Positions 1 through 7,026 of a stretch of 7,068 bases of DNA are shown here, piece after piece. The stretch's first letter is position 1. Each line of letters opens with the position of its first letter. A model generated the notes under the pieces. That model worked only from the letters and a program-made list of their open reading frames with translations, did not search any database and was not told where the DNA came from. The translations under genes were made by a program, and so were the position numbers. Origin of the DNA: Candidatus Neoanaerotignum tabaqchaliae (GTDB taxonomy: Bacteria > Bacillota > Clostridia > Lachnospirales > Anaerotignaceae); assembly GCA_904420235.1 (NCBI GenBank), contig CAJFUS010000247.1, forward strand, positions 1-7,068. Reading direction: 5' to 3'.

Positions 1-17
1 AGAGAGGTATCAAAACA

Positions 18-3000
18 ATGAAAAGAAAAGGAAAACAGATGGTGACTGCTGTTCTGTCAACAGCGATGTTGTTTACCATGTCTTCTATGCCTGTGTACGC
101 AGAGGAAAATGTGGAAGCACAAATCAATGAGATTGATGGCGTTGGAACGAGTGTGGATTCTCCAAAGTTTGCCATTGGGAACATCCAACTGGCTGGTGGG
201 CAAGTGGGACAGGCATACAGCGAAATGCTTTCCGTGGAAGAAGGTGCAGTTTCCAGCTGGGAAATCGTAGATGGCAGTTTGCCTGCTGGTTTGGCACTGA
301 ACGAAGAAACTGGTGAAATCAGTGGTACACCGGAGGAAGAGGGAAGTTTTGTCCTTACAGTGAAGGCGGTCAGTGGTGAGGATGAAACGGTATTTGATGA
401 AACAGAACTGTGTTTGGAAGTTGCAGAAACATTTTCTAATGGTTTGAAAATATCAGAAGCCAGGGGAAATATTGTTGCACCTGAAATTATGGGCGTTGCT
501 TTGACGGATGAAAACGACTATACAATGACTTGTGGCGAAGGTACAGTGGCATTCGACCCAGAAACCAATACATTAACATTGGACAATGCTACTATTAGCT
601 GCACAGAGTCTGGCAAAAATGGTATCAAATATCAAAATAGTGATCAAAATTTTGACGGATTTACAATTAAACTTGTAGGTGATAACACCATTAACATGGC
701 AAATAATATGCAGGCACTTCTTGCTATCTGCAACGAGATGACAATCACTGGCGAAGGAACACTGACACTCATCGGAAAAGGTCATAATATTACAGCTTCA
801 AATGTTATCAATATCGAAAATACAACACTGATTTGTACAAGTACAATTTCTGGGAAGTTCAATATTGATGTGCAAGGAAAACTAAATATCAAGCAATCCA
901 ATGTATCTTTAACTTCCGAGGGAGGCTACGGAATTAACGGGAATCAGGGAACAAGCGTTGATATTCATGTAGAAGACAGTACATTGGATATCAATGGCGG
1001 ATATATTGGGATTTATACTTATGGCGATATTCAATTTGAAAATTCTGATATTACAATAACGGATACTACTGATTCGTCCATCAATACAACGAAAAATTTA
1101 ATGATTACTGGTGGTAAATCTGAAATTACCAGCAGCAATCTGCCGATTTGTGTAAGTGCAGATATTTATCTGGCGAATGCTGATGTTACAGTAAATGCCG
1201 ATGGCAATAACACCATCTATGCCCGTGGAGATCTGGAAGTTGATGGCGGAATACTGAATGCAACGACAACAGCTTGGTATCCTGCAATTTATACAGATGG
1301 TGAGATTTTGATTCAAAATCACGCTGAAGTGACAGCAGAAGGCGGAAATGATGCTATTTGGGGTGTAGCCGGTGTTACCATTGAGGATAGTACCGTAACT
1401 TCTACAAGTACCATGAGTGATACGGCAATCTATTCTGGTAATAATTTTATGATTAAAAGTAGTGCTATAAAAGTAGATTCTGAAGGAGAATATTCTATTT
1501 ATGAATATGGTCGTTTATCGATCAAAGACAGCTGGGTAGAAAGCTTTGGTGGAAAAGTTGATGATTCTCCTTCTTATACAACCTGGGAAAATATGGTCAG
1601 TTTCCAGGATAATGTAGGCACTGTCATTGGCAATCCCTCTATACTGGATGATGTGGAAATGACAGCAGATATGCGCCTTACCATTCCTGCCAATACTTCT
1701 CTGACAGTTGCTGCCGGCAAAACCCTTACCAACAGTGGCGCCATTGAGAATATTGGCGGAATCAAAAATGATGGTACCATCTCTAATGGCGGCACCATTA
1801 CAAACAAAGTAACAAATATGAATCTTCCTGACAGCCTGACATTAAAAACAGGAAACACACAGTCATTCGCAGATTATGTGACTTATGGTACCATTACCGG
1901 AAATGCCGTAACAGGAACGGCACCGGTAAACGACTGTACATGGAGCAGTGACAAACCAGAAATTGCCTCTGTAGAGAATGGCGTTGTAACGGCAAAAACT
2001 GTCGGTACGGCTGTTATCACTGCAAGTGCAGGGAATATGCAGGATACCTGTACCATTACCGTACAGAAGAAATCTTCCGGTAGCAGTTCTTCTGGCGGTA
2101 GTTCTTCCAGTGGAAGCACAACAACAGAGACTACCAATCCGGATGGCTCAACTACAACAACAGAAACAAAGCCCGATGGCACTAAAGTGGAAACAACTGT
2201 GAAGGATGACGGTACCAAAGTGGAAACGACTACCAGACCTGACGGCAGCAAAACAGAAGTGACCACAGAGCCTGACGGGACAAAGACTACAGTGGATACA
2301 GCAAAAGATGAAACCGTTACCACAACAGTGGAAAAACCTGACGGCAGTAAAACAGAAACAAAAGAAGAACCTAACGGTACCGTAACAACAACCAAAACGG
2401 ATAAAGATGGGAACAAGAAAGAAACTATGGAAAAGTCAGATGGAACCACAACTACGACATACGACAATGTAAATGGAACTTATTCTGTAACAGTTGCAGA
2501 TGCGGATGGTAATACAAAATCGGAGGTTACATTAACAGAAGAAGCAATTTTGAAAGCAGCGGAAGAAAAGGAATCCATTTCTCTACCTATGCCTGAATTG
2601 TCATTGACAGATGACAAAGAAAAGGCACCCGTTGTGACTGTTTCTCTGCCGGAGAATACAGAAGTGGCTGTAGAAATTCCTGTGGAAGATGTGACAGCGG
2701 GTACAGTGGCTGTTTTGGTGGATGAAAATGGTACAGAAACGATCATTAAAACAACCGTTTCCACAGAACATGGCATTTTGGTCAAATTGACTGACGGTGA
2801 TACTGTTAAAGTGGTGGAAAATGGCAAGGAATTTGATGATGTGCCCGAAGGCTATTGGGGCTATGAGGCAGTGCAGTTTGTTTCCAGCCGTGAACTTTTT
2901 GCAGGCACAGGAGATGCTGTTTTCAGTCCCGATGCGCCTATGACAAGAGCCATGGTATGGACGGTATTGGCAAGACTGGACGGAATCAATACCACAGGCA

Positions 3001-3332
3001 AAATTTGGTATGCTGCAGGTCAGCAGTGGGCAATGGAAAATGGCATTTCTGACGGAACTAACCCGAACACAGAAGTGACCAGAGAACAGATGGCAACAAT
3101 GCTTTACAGATATGCCCTTCTGAAAGAATATGATACAGCGGAAAAAGCGGATTTGGTGGGTTATGCGGATGCGGTAAGCATCAGTGACTATGCGGTAGAA
3201 GCGATGGCGTGGGCAAATGCCAAGAAAGTCATCAACAGTGTAACCGCAACAATACTGGAACCTCAGATGGACGCCACAAGAGCTCAGGTGGCACAAATGC
3301 TGAAAAGCTTTTGTGAGAATGTGGTAAAATAA
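18..3332 (+). CDS. SLH-domain cell-surface protein with Ig-like domains, parallel beta-helix and Thr-rich repeat stalk
   Basis: This is a secreted, probably cell-wall-anchored protein of 1104 residues. Residues 1-28 form a signal peptide: basic start MKRKGK, a hydrophobic core, and likely cleavage after VYA. Residues about 55-135 resemble a putative Ig (He_PIG) domain, with the typical SLPAGL...GEISGTP pattern. Residues about 170-515 are beta-helix-like, with coils of about 23 residues. Residues 571-597 are short Asn/Gly/Thr/Ile repeats. Residues 603-682 look like a Big_2 (Ig-like group 2) domain, with SVENGVVTA and GTAVITA. A Ser/Gly linker (686-700) leads to an 11-residue repeat stalk (708-839). 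Three SLH domains end the protein (about 939-989, 992-1038, 1045-1103), with MTRAM, VTREQ and ATRAQ in place of ITRAE; SLH domains bind secondary cell wall polymer. The ATG at 18 follows AGAGG at 3-7 and keeps the basic n-region. The ligand is unknown; binding of glycans or adhesion is inference. No catalytic domain was recognised. Confidence 0.93.
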   Translation: MKRKGKQMVTAVLSTAMLFTMSSMPVYAEENVEAQINEIDGVGTSVDSPKFAIGNIQLAGGQVGQAYSEMLSVEEGAVSSWEIVDGSLPAGLALNEETGEISGTPEEEGSFVLTVKAVSGEDETVFDETELCLEVAETFSNGLKISEARGNIVAPEIMGVALTDENDYTMTCGEGTVAFDPETNTLTLDNATISCTESGKNGIKYQNSDQNFDGFTIKLVGDNTINMANNMQALLAICNEMTITGEGTLTLIGKGHNITASNVINIENTTLICTSTISGKFNIDVQGKLNIKQSNVSLTSEGGYGINGNQGTSVDIHVEDSTLDINGGYIGIYTYGDIQFENSDITITDTTDSSINTTKNLMITGGKSEITSSNLPICVSADIYLANADVTVNADGNNTIYARGDLEVDGGILNATTTAWYPAIYTDGEILIQNHAEVTAEGGNDAIWGVAGVTIEDSTVTSTSTMSDTAIYSGNNFMIKSSAIKVDSEGEYSIYEYGRLSIKDSWVESFGGKVDDSPSYTTWENMVSFQDNVGTVIGNPSILDDVEMTADMRLTIPANTSLTVAAGKTLTNSGAIENIGGIKNDGTISNGGTITNKVTNMNLPDSLTLKTGNTQSFADYVTYGTITGNAVTGTAPVNDCTWSSDKPEIASVENGVVTAKTVGTAVITASAGNMQDTCTITVQKKSSGSSSSGGSSSSGSTTTETTNPDGSTTTTETKPDGTKVETTVKDDGTKVETTTRPDGSKTEVTTEPDGTKTTVDTAKDETVTTTVEKPDGSKTETKEEPNGTVTTTKTDKDGNKKETMEKSDGTTTTTYDNVNGTYSVTVADADGNTKSEVTLTEEAILKAAEEKESISLPMPELSLTDDKEKAPVVTVSLPENTEVAVEIPVEDVTAGTVAVLVDENGTETIIKTTVSTEHGILVKLTDGDTVKVVENGKEFDDVPEGYWGYEAVQFVSSRELFAGTGDAVFSPDAPMTRAMVWTVLARLDGINTTGKIWYAAGQQWAMENGISDGTNPNTEVTREQMATMLYRYALLKEYDTAEKADLVGYADAVSISDYAVEAMAWANAKKVINSVTATILEPQMDATRAQVAQMLKSFCENVVK
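804..1553 (+). repeat. Degenerate beta-helix coil repeats (protein level, about 23 residues)
   Basis: Residues 263-512 of the SLH protein can be laid out as about ten successive coils of 22-26 residues. Each coil starts with a short alternating hydrophobic strand (for example LNIKQSNVSL, VDIHVEDSTLDI, IQFENSDITI, LEVDGG, VTIEDSTV, LSIKDSWV). A second strand follows near a conserved I-Y/I-N position (GIYTYGD, TIYARGD, AIYTDGE, AIYSGNN, SIYEYGR). This is the signature of a right-handed parallel beta-helix, as found in many surface adhesins and carbohydrate-active proteins. The repeat is visible in protein only; the DNA has diverged. Confidence 0.75.
2139..2534 (+). repeat. 33-bp in-frame tandem repeat, 12 units, encoding 11-residue x-D-G-T/S repeats
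   Basis: Residues 708-839 of the SLH protein split into twelve consecutive 11-residue units with no insertion or deletion, starting at 708, 719, 730 and so on to 829. Position 1 is Pro in six units. Position 2 is Asp in ten and Asn in two. Position 3 is Gly in eleven. Position 4 is Thr or Ser in ten. The rest is Thr/Lys/Glu/Val rich. Some DNA copies remain close: the 21-base stretches starting at 2238 and 2337 differ by one base and lie 99 bp (3 x 33) apart. The region probably forms an extended beta-rich stalk between the Ig-like domain and the SLH anchor. Confidence 0.9.
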
Positions 3333-3350
3333 AATCGTTTGTATGATAAG

Positions 3351-3357
3351 AAGGGAG
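3351..3357 (+). promoter_or_regulatory. Ribosome binding site fixing the alkylsulfatase start
   Basis: AAGGGAG lies five bases before the ATG at 3363. An in-frame TTG exists upstream at 3339, but it would place the Shine-Dalgarno sequence inside the coding region and put eight mostly polar residues ahead of the signal peptide. The ATG at 3363 is therefore chosen. Confidence 0.85.
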
Positions 3358-3362
3358 ATTTT

Positions 3363-5420
3363 ATGAAAAGAACATTATGCACTTTTTTGGCATCAGTATT
3401 TTTGATTCAGTCTGTTTGCGGCAGCGTGGCATTTGCGGCCGAAAACAGCAACGATTTGTTGGATGAACTTGGTTTAACAAAAGAAGTCAAAGGTGCTGCG
3501 CAGCGGACAGCTGAAATCAATTCAGCATATTATGATATGCTGGATTTTGACAATAAGCAGGAATCTGATTTTGCTGTACGGGGACTTATGGATGCACCGG
3601 AAACGCTAATACTGAAAGACAAAGAAGGTAATGTAATATGGAACCAAACAGCATATGGATTTTTAAACGGCACAGAAAAAGCGCCGGATACTGCCAATCC
3701 AAGTTTATGGGAAAATTCCAAAAATAACCATGTTTATGGTCTTTTTGAAGTTACAGATGGCATTTATCAGGTAAGAGGTTATGATATGGCCAATCTGACA
3801 CTTATTGAAGGCAGTACAGGCTGGATTGTTTTTGATCCTTTAATGAGTATTGAATGCACAGAGGCAGCTATGGAGCTTGTGGAAAAGAATTTAGGGAAGA
3901 AACCTGTTTCGGCCGTGATTATCTCTCATCCGCACGTAGACCATTTTGGCGGAATAAAAGGAGTTATGTCATCTGAAGAAGCGGCTGATGCCTCTCTTTC
4001 TTTGGAAGAACAGCTTGCCAGTGGAAAAATTCCTATTGTTGTGCCTCAGGGATTTGAAGAAAGTGCAATCAATGAAAACGTATATGCTGGAAGAGCGATG
4101 GGCAGACGTGCTAACTATCAATATGGTGTATATTTAGATTCTTCTGAAACAGGACGTCTTGCTATGGGCATCGGAATGGGGCAGTCAACAGGAACTGTTT
4201 CATATATAAGCCCTACATTTGAAATTACAACAACGGGAGAAAAATATACCATTGACGGAGTGAAAATGGAATTTCAGCTTACTCCAGGAACGGAGGCACC
4301 GGCGGAAATGAATATATGGTTCCCAGAAAAGAATGCGCTTTGGGTAGCGGAAAACTGTACATCAACACTGCATAATCTCTACACTCTCCGCGGAGCAGAA
4401 GTTCGTGATGGAGCCGCATGGGCAAAATATATTTGTGAAGCGGTTACTCGTTATGGTGATATGGCAGAAGTTACTTTCCAGTCGCATAACTGGCCGCATT
4501 GGGGCAATGAAGTTATTCATGATTATCTGATCAATACTGCTGCCGTTTACCAATTTATAAACGACCAGACGCTTACATATATTAATCAAGGCTATACATC
4601 AGATGAAATATCCAATATGATTAAGCTTCCAGAAAAACTTGCGGAAAATTGGTATACACGCCAATATTATGGTACTGTGGCACATAATGCAAAAGCGGTA
4701 TATCAAAAATATATGGGATGGTATGACGCAAACCCAGTAAATCTCAATCCGCTTTCACCTGCTGAAAGTGCAGAAAAATGGGTTGAGTATATGGAATTAG
4801 GAAGTGTTGATGATGTACTGCGCAAGGCGAAATCAGATTTTGAAGCTGGTGAATATCAATGGGTTGCGGAAGTTACAAATACAATCGTTTTTGCGCAGCC
4901 TAATAATGAAGCGGCGCGTCTTCTTTGTGCAGATGCTTTGGAGCAGCTTGGATATGAGGCAGAATCCGGTACCTGGAGAAACGCCTATTTGTCAGCGGCA
5001 CTGGAACTCCGTAACGGAAATATGGCTGTAATCAAAAGCAAGACATCAAAAAATGGAGATATGCTGCTGAATATGACAGCTTCCAATATATTTGATTATA
5101 TGAGTATATTAATAGACAAAAATGCAATATCTTCTTATGATTTCAGTGTAAATATATATTTGACAGACACTCAGGAAAATTATAACCTGCGTTTCAAATA
5201 TGGTGCTGTATTAAAATTTGAAAATTACACGGATGAAGACGCGCGGCTTTCCATCACAACAAAAAGACCTGTTCTTTTATACATGATACAAAATCAAGAA
5301 GATTTATTTAAACAAAATTCTGAAATAACGGGAGATATGCAAATACTTTCCTTAATCATGGAAAATTTAAATGAATTTGATGTAAGCTCAGCTTCTAGTT
5401 TTAACATCATTGAACCATAA
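3363..5420 (+). CDS. Exported SdsA1/YjcS-type alkylsulfatase (metallo-beta-lactamase fold)
   Basis: The 685-residue product belongs to the zinc-dependent alkylsulfatases, which hydrolyse primary or secondary alkyl sulfate esters to an alcohol and sulfate. Residues 1-26 are a signal peptide (MKRT, a hydrophobic core, cleavage near AFAA), so it acts outside the membrane; no SLH domain or good lipobox is seen. The metallo-beta-lactamase domain spans about 125-385. Metal ligands are His189, His191, Asp193 and His194 (SHPHVDH), Glu311 (PGTEAP), Glu330 (WVAEN) and His375 (SHNWPHW). The Glu-Glu and Glu-His gaps of 19 and 45 residues equal those I recall for SdsA1 of Pseudomonas (Glu280, Glu299, His344). 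The family motif around GRRANYQYG (247-255) is present, as is LRGAEVRD (342-349). Residues about 390-550 are the alkylsulfatase dimerisation domain, and about 556-685 the SCP2-like C-terminal domain thought to hold the alkyl chain. Length is normal for the family. It starts 30 bases after the SLH gene. The native substrate is unknown. Confidence 0.92.
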   Translation: MKRTLCTFLASVFLIQSVCGSVAFAAENSNDLLDELGLTKEVKGAAQRTAEINSAYYDMLDFDNKQESDFAVRGLMDAPETLILKDKEGNVIWNQTAYGFLNGTEKAPDTANPSLWENSKNNHVYGLFEVTDGIYQVRGYDMANLTLIEGSTGWIVFDPLMSIECTEAAMELVEKNLGKKPVSAVIISHPHVDHFGGIKGVMSSEEAADASLSLEEQLASGKIPIVVPQGFEESAINENVYAGRAMGRRANYQYGVYLDSSETGRLAMGIGMGQSTGTVSYISPTFEITTTGEKYTIDGVKMEFQLTPGTEAPAEMNIWFPEKNALWVAENCTSTLHNLYTLRGAEVRDGAAWAKYICEAVTRYGDMAEVTFQSHNWPHWGNEVIHDYLINTAAVYQFINDQTLTYINQGYTSDEISNMIKLPEKLAENWYTRQYYGTVAHNAKAVYQKYMGWYDANPVNLNPLSPAESAEKWVEYMELGSVDDVLRKAKSDFEAGEYQWVAEVTNTIVFAQPNNEAARLLCADALEQLGYEAESGTWRNAYLSAALELRNGNMAVIKSKTSKNGDMLLNMTASNIFDYMSILIDKNAISSYDFSVNIYLTDTQENYNLRFKYGAVLKFENYTDEDARLSITTKRPVLLYMIQNQEDLFKQNSEITGDMQILSLIMENLNEFDVSSASSFNIIEP

Positions 5421-5447
5421 ATTAATATCACTTCATATTTTCAATAG

Positions 5448-5455
5448 AAAAGGAG
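5448..5455 (+). promoter_or_regulatory. Strong ribosome binding site of the PreA-like gene
   Basis: AAAAGGAG stands six bases before the ATG at 5462, within the 41-base gap after the alkylsulfatase stop. The gap shows no stem-loop with a T-run and no paired -35/-10 boxes, which fits co-transcription with the gene before it. Confidence 0.8.
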
Positions 5456-5461
5456 CCTTTC

Positions 5462-6961
5462 ATGAAATTAACTGATATAAACAAATGTATTTTATGTTAT
5501 GATGCTGTTTGCGGCAAAGCATGTGAAAGTATAGATACTGCAAGAATCATACGTGCACTTCGTTTCAATAATCAAGTTGGCGCATATGCCATGCTGCCAA
5601 AACAAGATTTATGTGTAGACTGTGAAGGCAAATGCCAAAATGTCTGTCCGACAGGAGTGCCGATTAAAAACATAATCAGCCAGTGCAGAAAAGACATAAA
5701 ATATACAGACAATATTCAATATAAAAATATAGATTTAAGCTGTGAAATTTGCGGCGTAAAACTTGAAAATCCATTTTTGCTTTCCTCATCAGTGGTTGCA
5801 AGCAATTATGAAATGACAGCCCGTGCCTTTGAAATGGGCTGGGCTGGAGCCGCTTTTAAAACAATATGCCTTATGGATATCAGGGAAGCCTCTCCAAGAT
5901 TTTCTACGGTAAAAAATGTGGACGGTTCCATATATGGGTTTAAAAATATAGAACAGCTTTCTGACCATTCATTCGAAGAAAATTTAGACTTTTTTCGAAA
6001 ATTAAAGAAAGACTACCCATCAAAAGTCTTATTGGCTTCTATCATGGGCAGAACTGAAGCAGAATGGACATACTTGGCAAAAGCTGTTACGGAAGCCGGT
6101 GTGGATATTGTGGAATGCAACTTTTCCTGTCCCAACATGGAAGCGAAAAATACAGGAGTAGATGTTGGACAAGATCCAGAAGCTGTAAAGCGTTATGTAA
6201 AAGCTGTGCGCAAAGGAACCAATCTTCCGATATTAGCCAAAATGACTCCCAATATTGCAGATATGCGTCCTGTAGCGAAAGCGGCTATAGAAGGAGGCGC
6301 TGATGGAATTGCAGCGATCAATACCATAAAAAGCATTACAAATGTTGATATAGATACCTATACTACAGCGCCTTCTGTAAATGGTCTTTCTATGGTTGGA
6401 GGATATTCAGGCGCTGCTGTCAAACCAGTTGCATTAAGATTTATTTTAGATATGTATAAAGATGCAGAAATAAAAAATTATCATATCAGCGGCATGGGCG
6501 GAATTGAAAACTGGAAAGATGGACTGGAATTTATATTGCTTGGATGCGGAAGTTTACAGGTTACCACAGCTGTCATGCTTTATGGCTATAGAATTATTGA
6601 TGATTTGATTATGGGTACCAAAATTTATATGGCACAAAAAAATATATCTTCTATTAGCCAATTGGTTGGTATTGCTGCGGAAAAAATAGTTGAAAATGAT
6701 CAAATTGAAAGAGATACGATTGTATATCCCAAATTTCATAGAGAAACCTGTGTTGGCTGTGGAAGATGCTATATTTCATGTAGTGATGGCGGGCATCAGG
6801 CATTGAATTTTAACAGCGAAACGCGAAAGCCTGTACTGATTCCGAATAAATGTGTGGGATGTCATTTATGCGTACTGGTGTGTCCGGTTTCAGCAATTAC
6901 TGGAGATGGCAAAAGAGTTTTAAAAAAACAAAATTCGAAGGAAATATTAGGACGTATCTGA
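5462..6961 (+). CDS. preA: PreA-like dihydropyrimidine dehydrogenase with N-terminal Fe-S extension
   Basis: This 499-residue cytoplasmic flavo-iron-sulfur protein resembles the pyrimidine-reducing half of dihydropyrimidine dehydrogenase (DPD), which reduces uracil or thymine to the 5,6-dihydro form. Residues 1-75 carry Cys9-x2-Cys12-x4-Cys17-x3-Cys21, the spacing of the first DPD cluster motif, then Cys51-x2-Cys54-x3-Cys58-x3-Cys62-Pro. Residues about 90-385 are the FMN-binding DHODH-like barrel. Lys133 and Lys260 sit at FMN-site positions; Asn162, Glu164, Asn220, Asn287 and Thr288 match the pyrimidine-binding residues of mammalian DPD; and Cys223 (NFSCPN) matches its catalytic cysteine. Gly-rich phosphate-binding segments lie at 313-317 and 344-347. 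Residues 430-474 hold two [4Fe-4S] motifs, Cys430/433/436/440 and Cys464/467/470/474. E. coli PreA is about 411 residues and lacks the N-terminal part. The FAD/NAD(P)H module (PreT) is absent here. No SLH or sulfatase link is established. A related ring reductase remains possible. Confidence 0.85.
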   Translation: MKLTDINKCILCYDAVCGKACESIDTARIIRALRFNNQVGAYAMLPKQDLCVDCEGKCQNVCPTGVPIKNIISQCRKDIKYTDNIQYKNIDLSCEICGVKLENPFLLSSSVVASNYEMTARAFEMGWAGAAFKTICLMDIREASPRFSTVKNVDGSIYGFKNIEQLSDHSFEENLDFFRKLKKDYPSKVLLASIMGRTEAEWTYLAKAVTEAGVDIVECNFSCPNMEAKNTGVDVGQDPEAVKRYVKAVRKGTNLPILAKMTPNIADMRPVAKAAIEGGADGIAAINTIKSITNVDIDTYTTAPSVNGLSMVGGYSGAAVKPVALRFILDMYKDAEIKNYHISGMGGIENWKDGLEFILLGCGSLQVTTAVMLYGYRIIDDLIMGTKIYMAQKNISSISQLVGIAAEKIVENDQIERDTIVYPKFHRETCVGCGRCYISCSDGGHQALNFNSETRKPVLIPNKCVGCHLCVLVCPVSAITGDGKRVLKKQNSKEILGRI

Positions 6962-6979
6962 AAAGTCAAAAGTGCACAA

Positions 6980-7026
6980 ATGTCTATCATATGTTATAGT
7001 TATAGCAGATAGGAGATGATAGACAT
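6980..7026 (+). promoter_or_regulatory. 11-bp perfect inverted repeat covering the transposase start codon
   Basis: ATGTCTATCAT at 6980-6990 is the exact reverse complement of ATGATAGACAT at 7016-7026, with 25 bases between the arms. The right arm includes the first two bases of the ATG at 7025, and the Shine-Dalgarno AGGAG at 7011-7015 touches it inside the loop. In RNA this would form a stem that hides the start codon. There is no T-run, so it is not an intrinsic terminator. Confidence 0.7.
6992..7000 (+). promoter_or_regulatory. Candidate extended -10 promoter for the transposase
   Basis: TGTTATAGT fits the extended -10 pattern TG-N-TATAxT with one mismatch from TATAAT. The hexamer 17 bases upstream (GTGCAC at 6972-6977) is a poor -35, which extended -10 promoters can tolerate. 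Transcription would start near 7007, just before the AGGAG at 7011-7015, so the leader would be only a few bases long. This is a sequence-only prediction. Confidence 0.4.

Noticed and set aside
1770..1781. Perfect 12-bp palindrome GATGGTACCATC
   Set aside because: It lies inside the coding sequence, in Asn/Gly/Thr/Ile repeats where similar GGTACC codon pairs recur. There is no sign of a regulatory role.
1883..2467. Long open frame on the - strand opposite the repeat stalk (Val/Ser/Pro-rich, 194 codons)
   Set aside because: It is the antisense shadow of the Thr/Pro-Asp-Gly repeats, whose codons rarely give stops in that frame. It has no ribosome binding site or domain sense.
2601..3296. Open frame of 231 codons on the - strand opposite the SLH domains
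   Set aside because: The + strand frame encodes clear SLH domains. The antisense product is rich in His/Cys/Phe with no recognisable fold.
3339..3362. Earlier TTG start for the alkylsulfatase
   Set aside because: It would put the Shine-Dalgarno sequence inside the gene and place polar residues ahead of a good signal peptide. The ATG at 3363 is better.
3402..3422. Possible lipoprotein box before Cys19 of the alkylsulfatase
   Set aside because: The residues before the cysteine (Gln-Ser-Val) do not fit the lipobox pattern, while AFAA just after is a good signal peptidase I site.
4804..5031. Short + strand open frame within the alkylsulfatase gene
   Set aside because: It overlaps the dimerisation domain in another frame, with no ribosome binding site or recognisable product.
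5160..5186. TTGACA (5160-5165) and TATAAC (5181-5186) as a promoter for the PreA-like gene
   Set aside because: The spacer is only 15 bases and the site lies well inside the alkylsulfatase coding region, about 275 bases before the next start. It is probably chance, though not excluded.
6980..7026. Inverted repeat as an intrinsic terminator of the upstream genes
   Set aside because: The stem is A+T-rich, the loop is 25 bases and no T-run follows. A role at the transposase start fits better.
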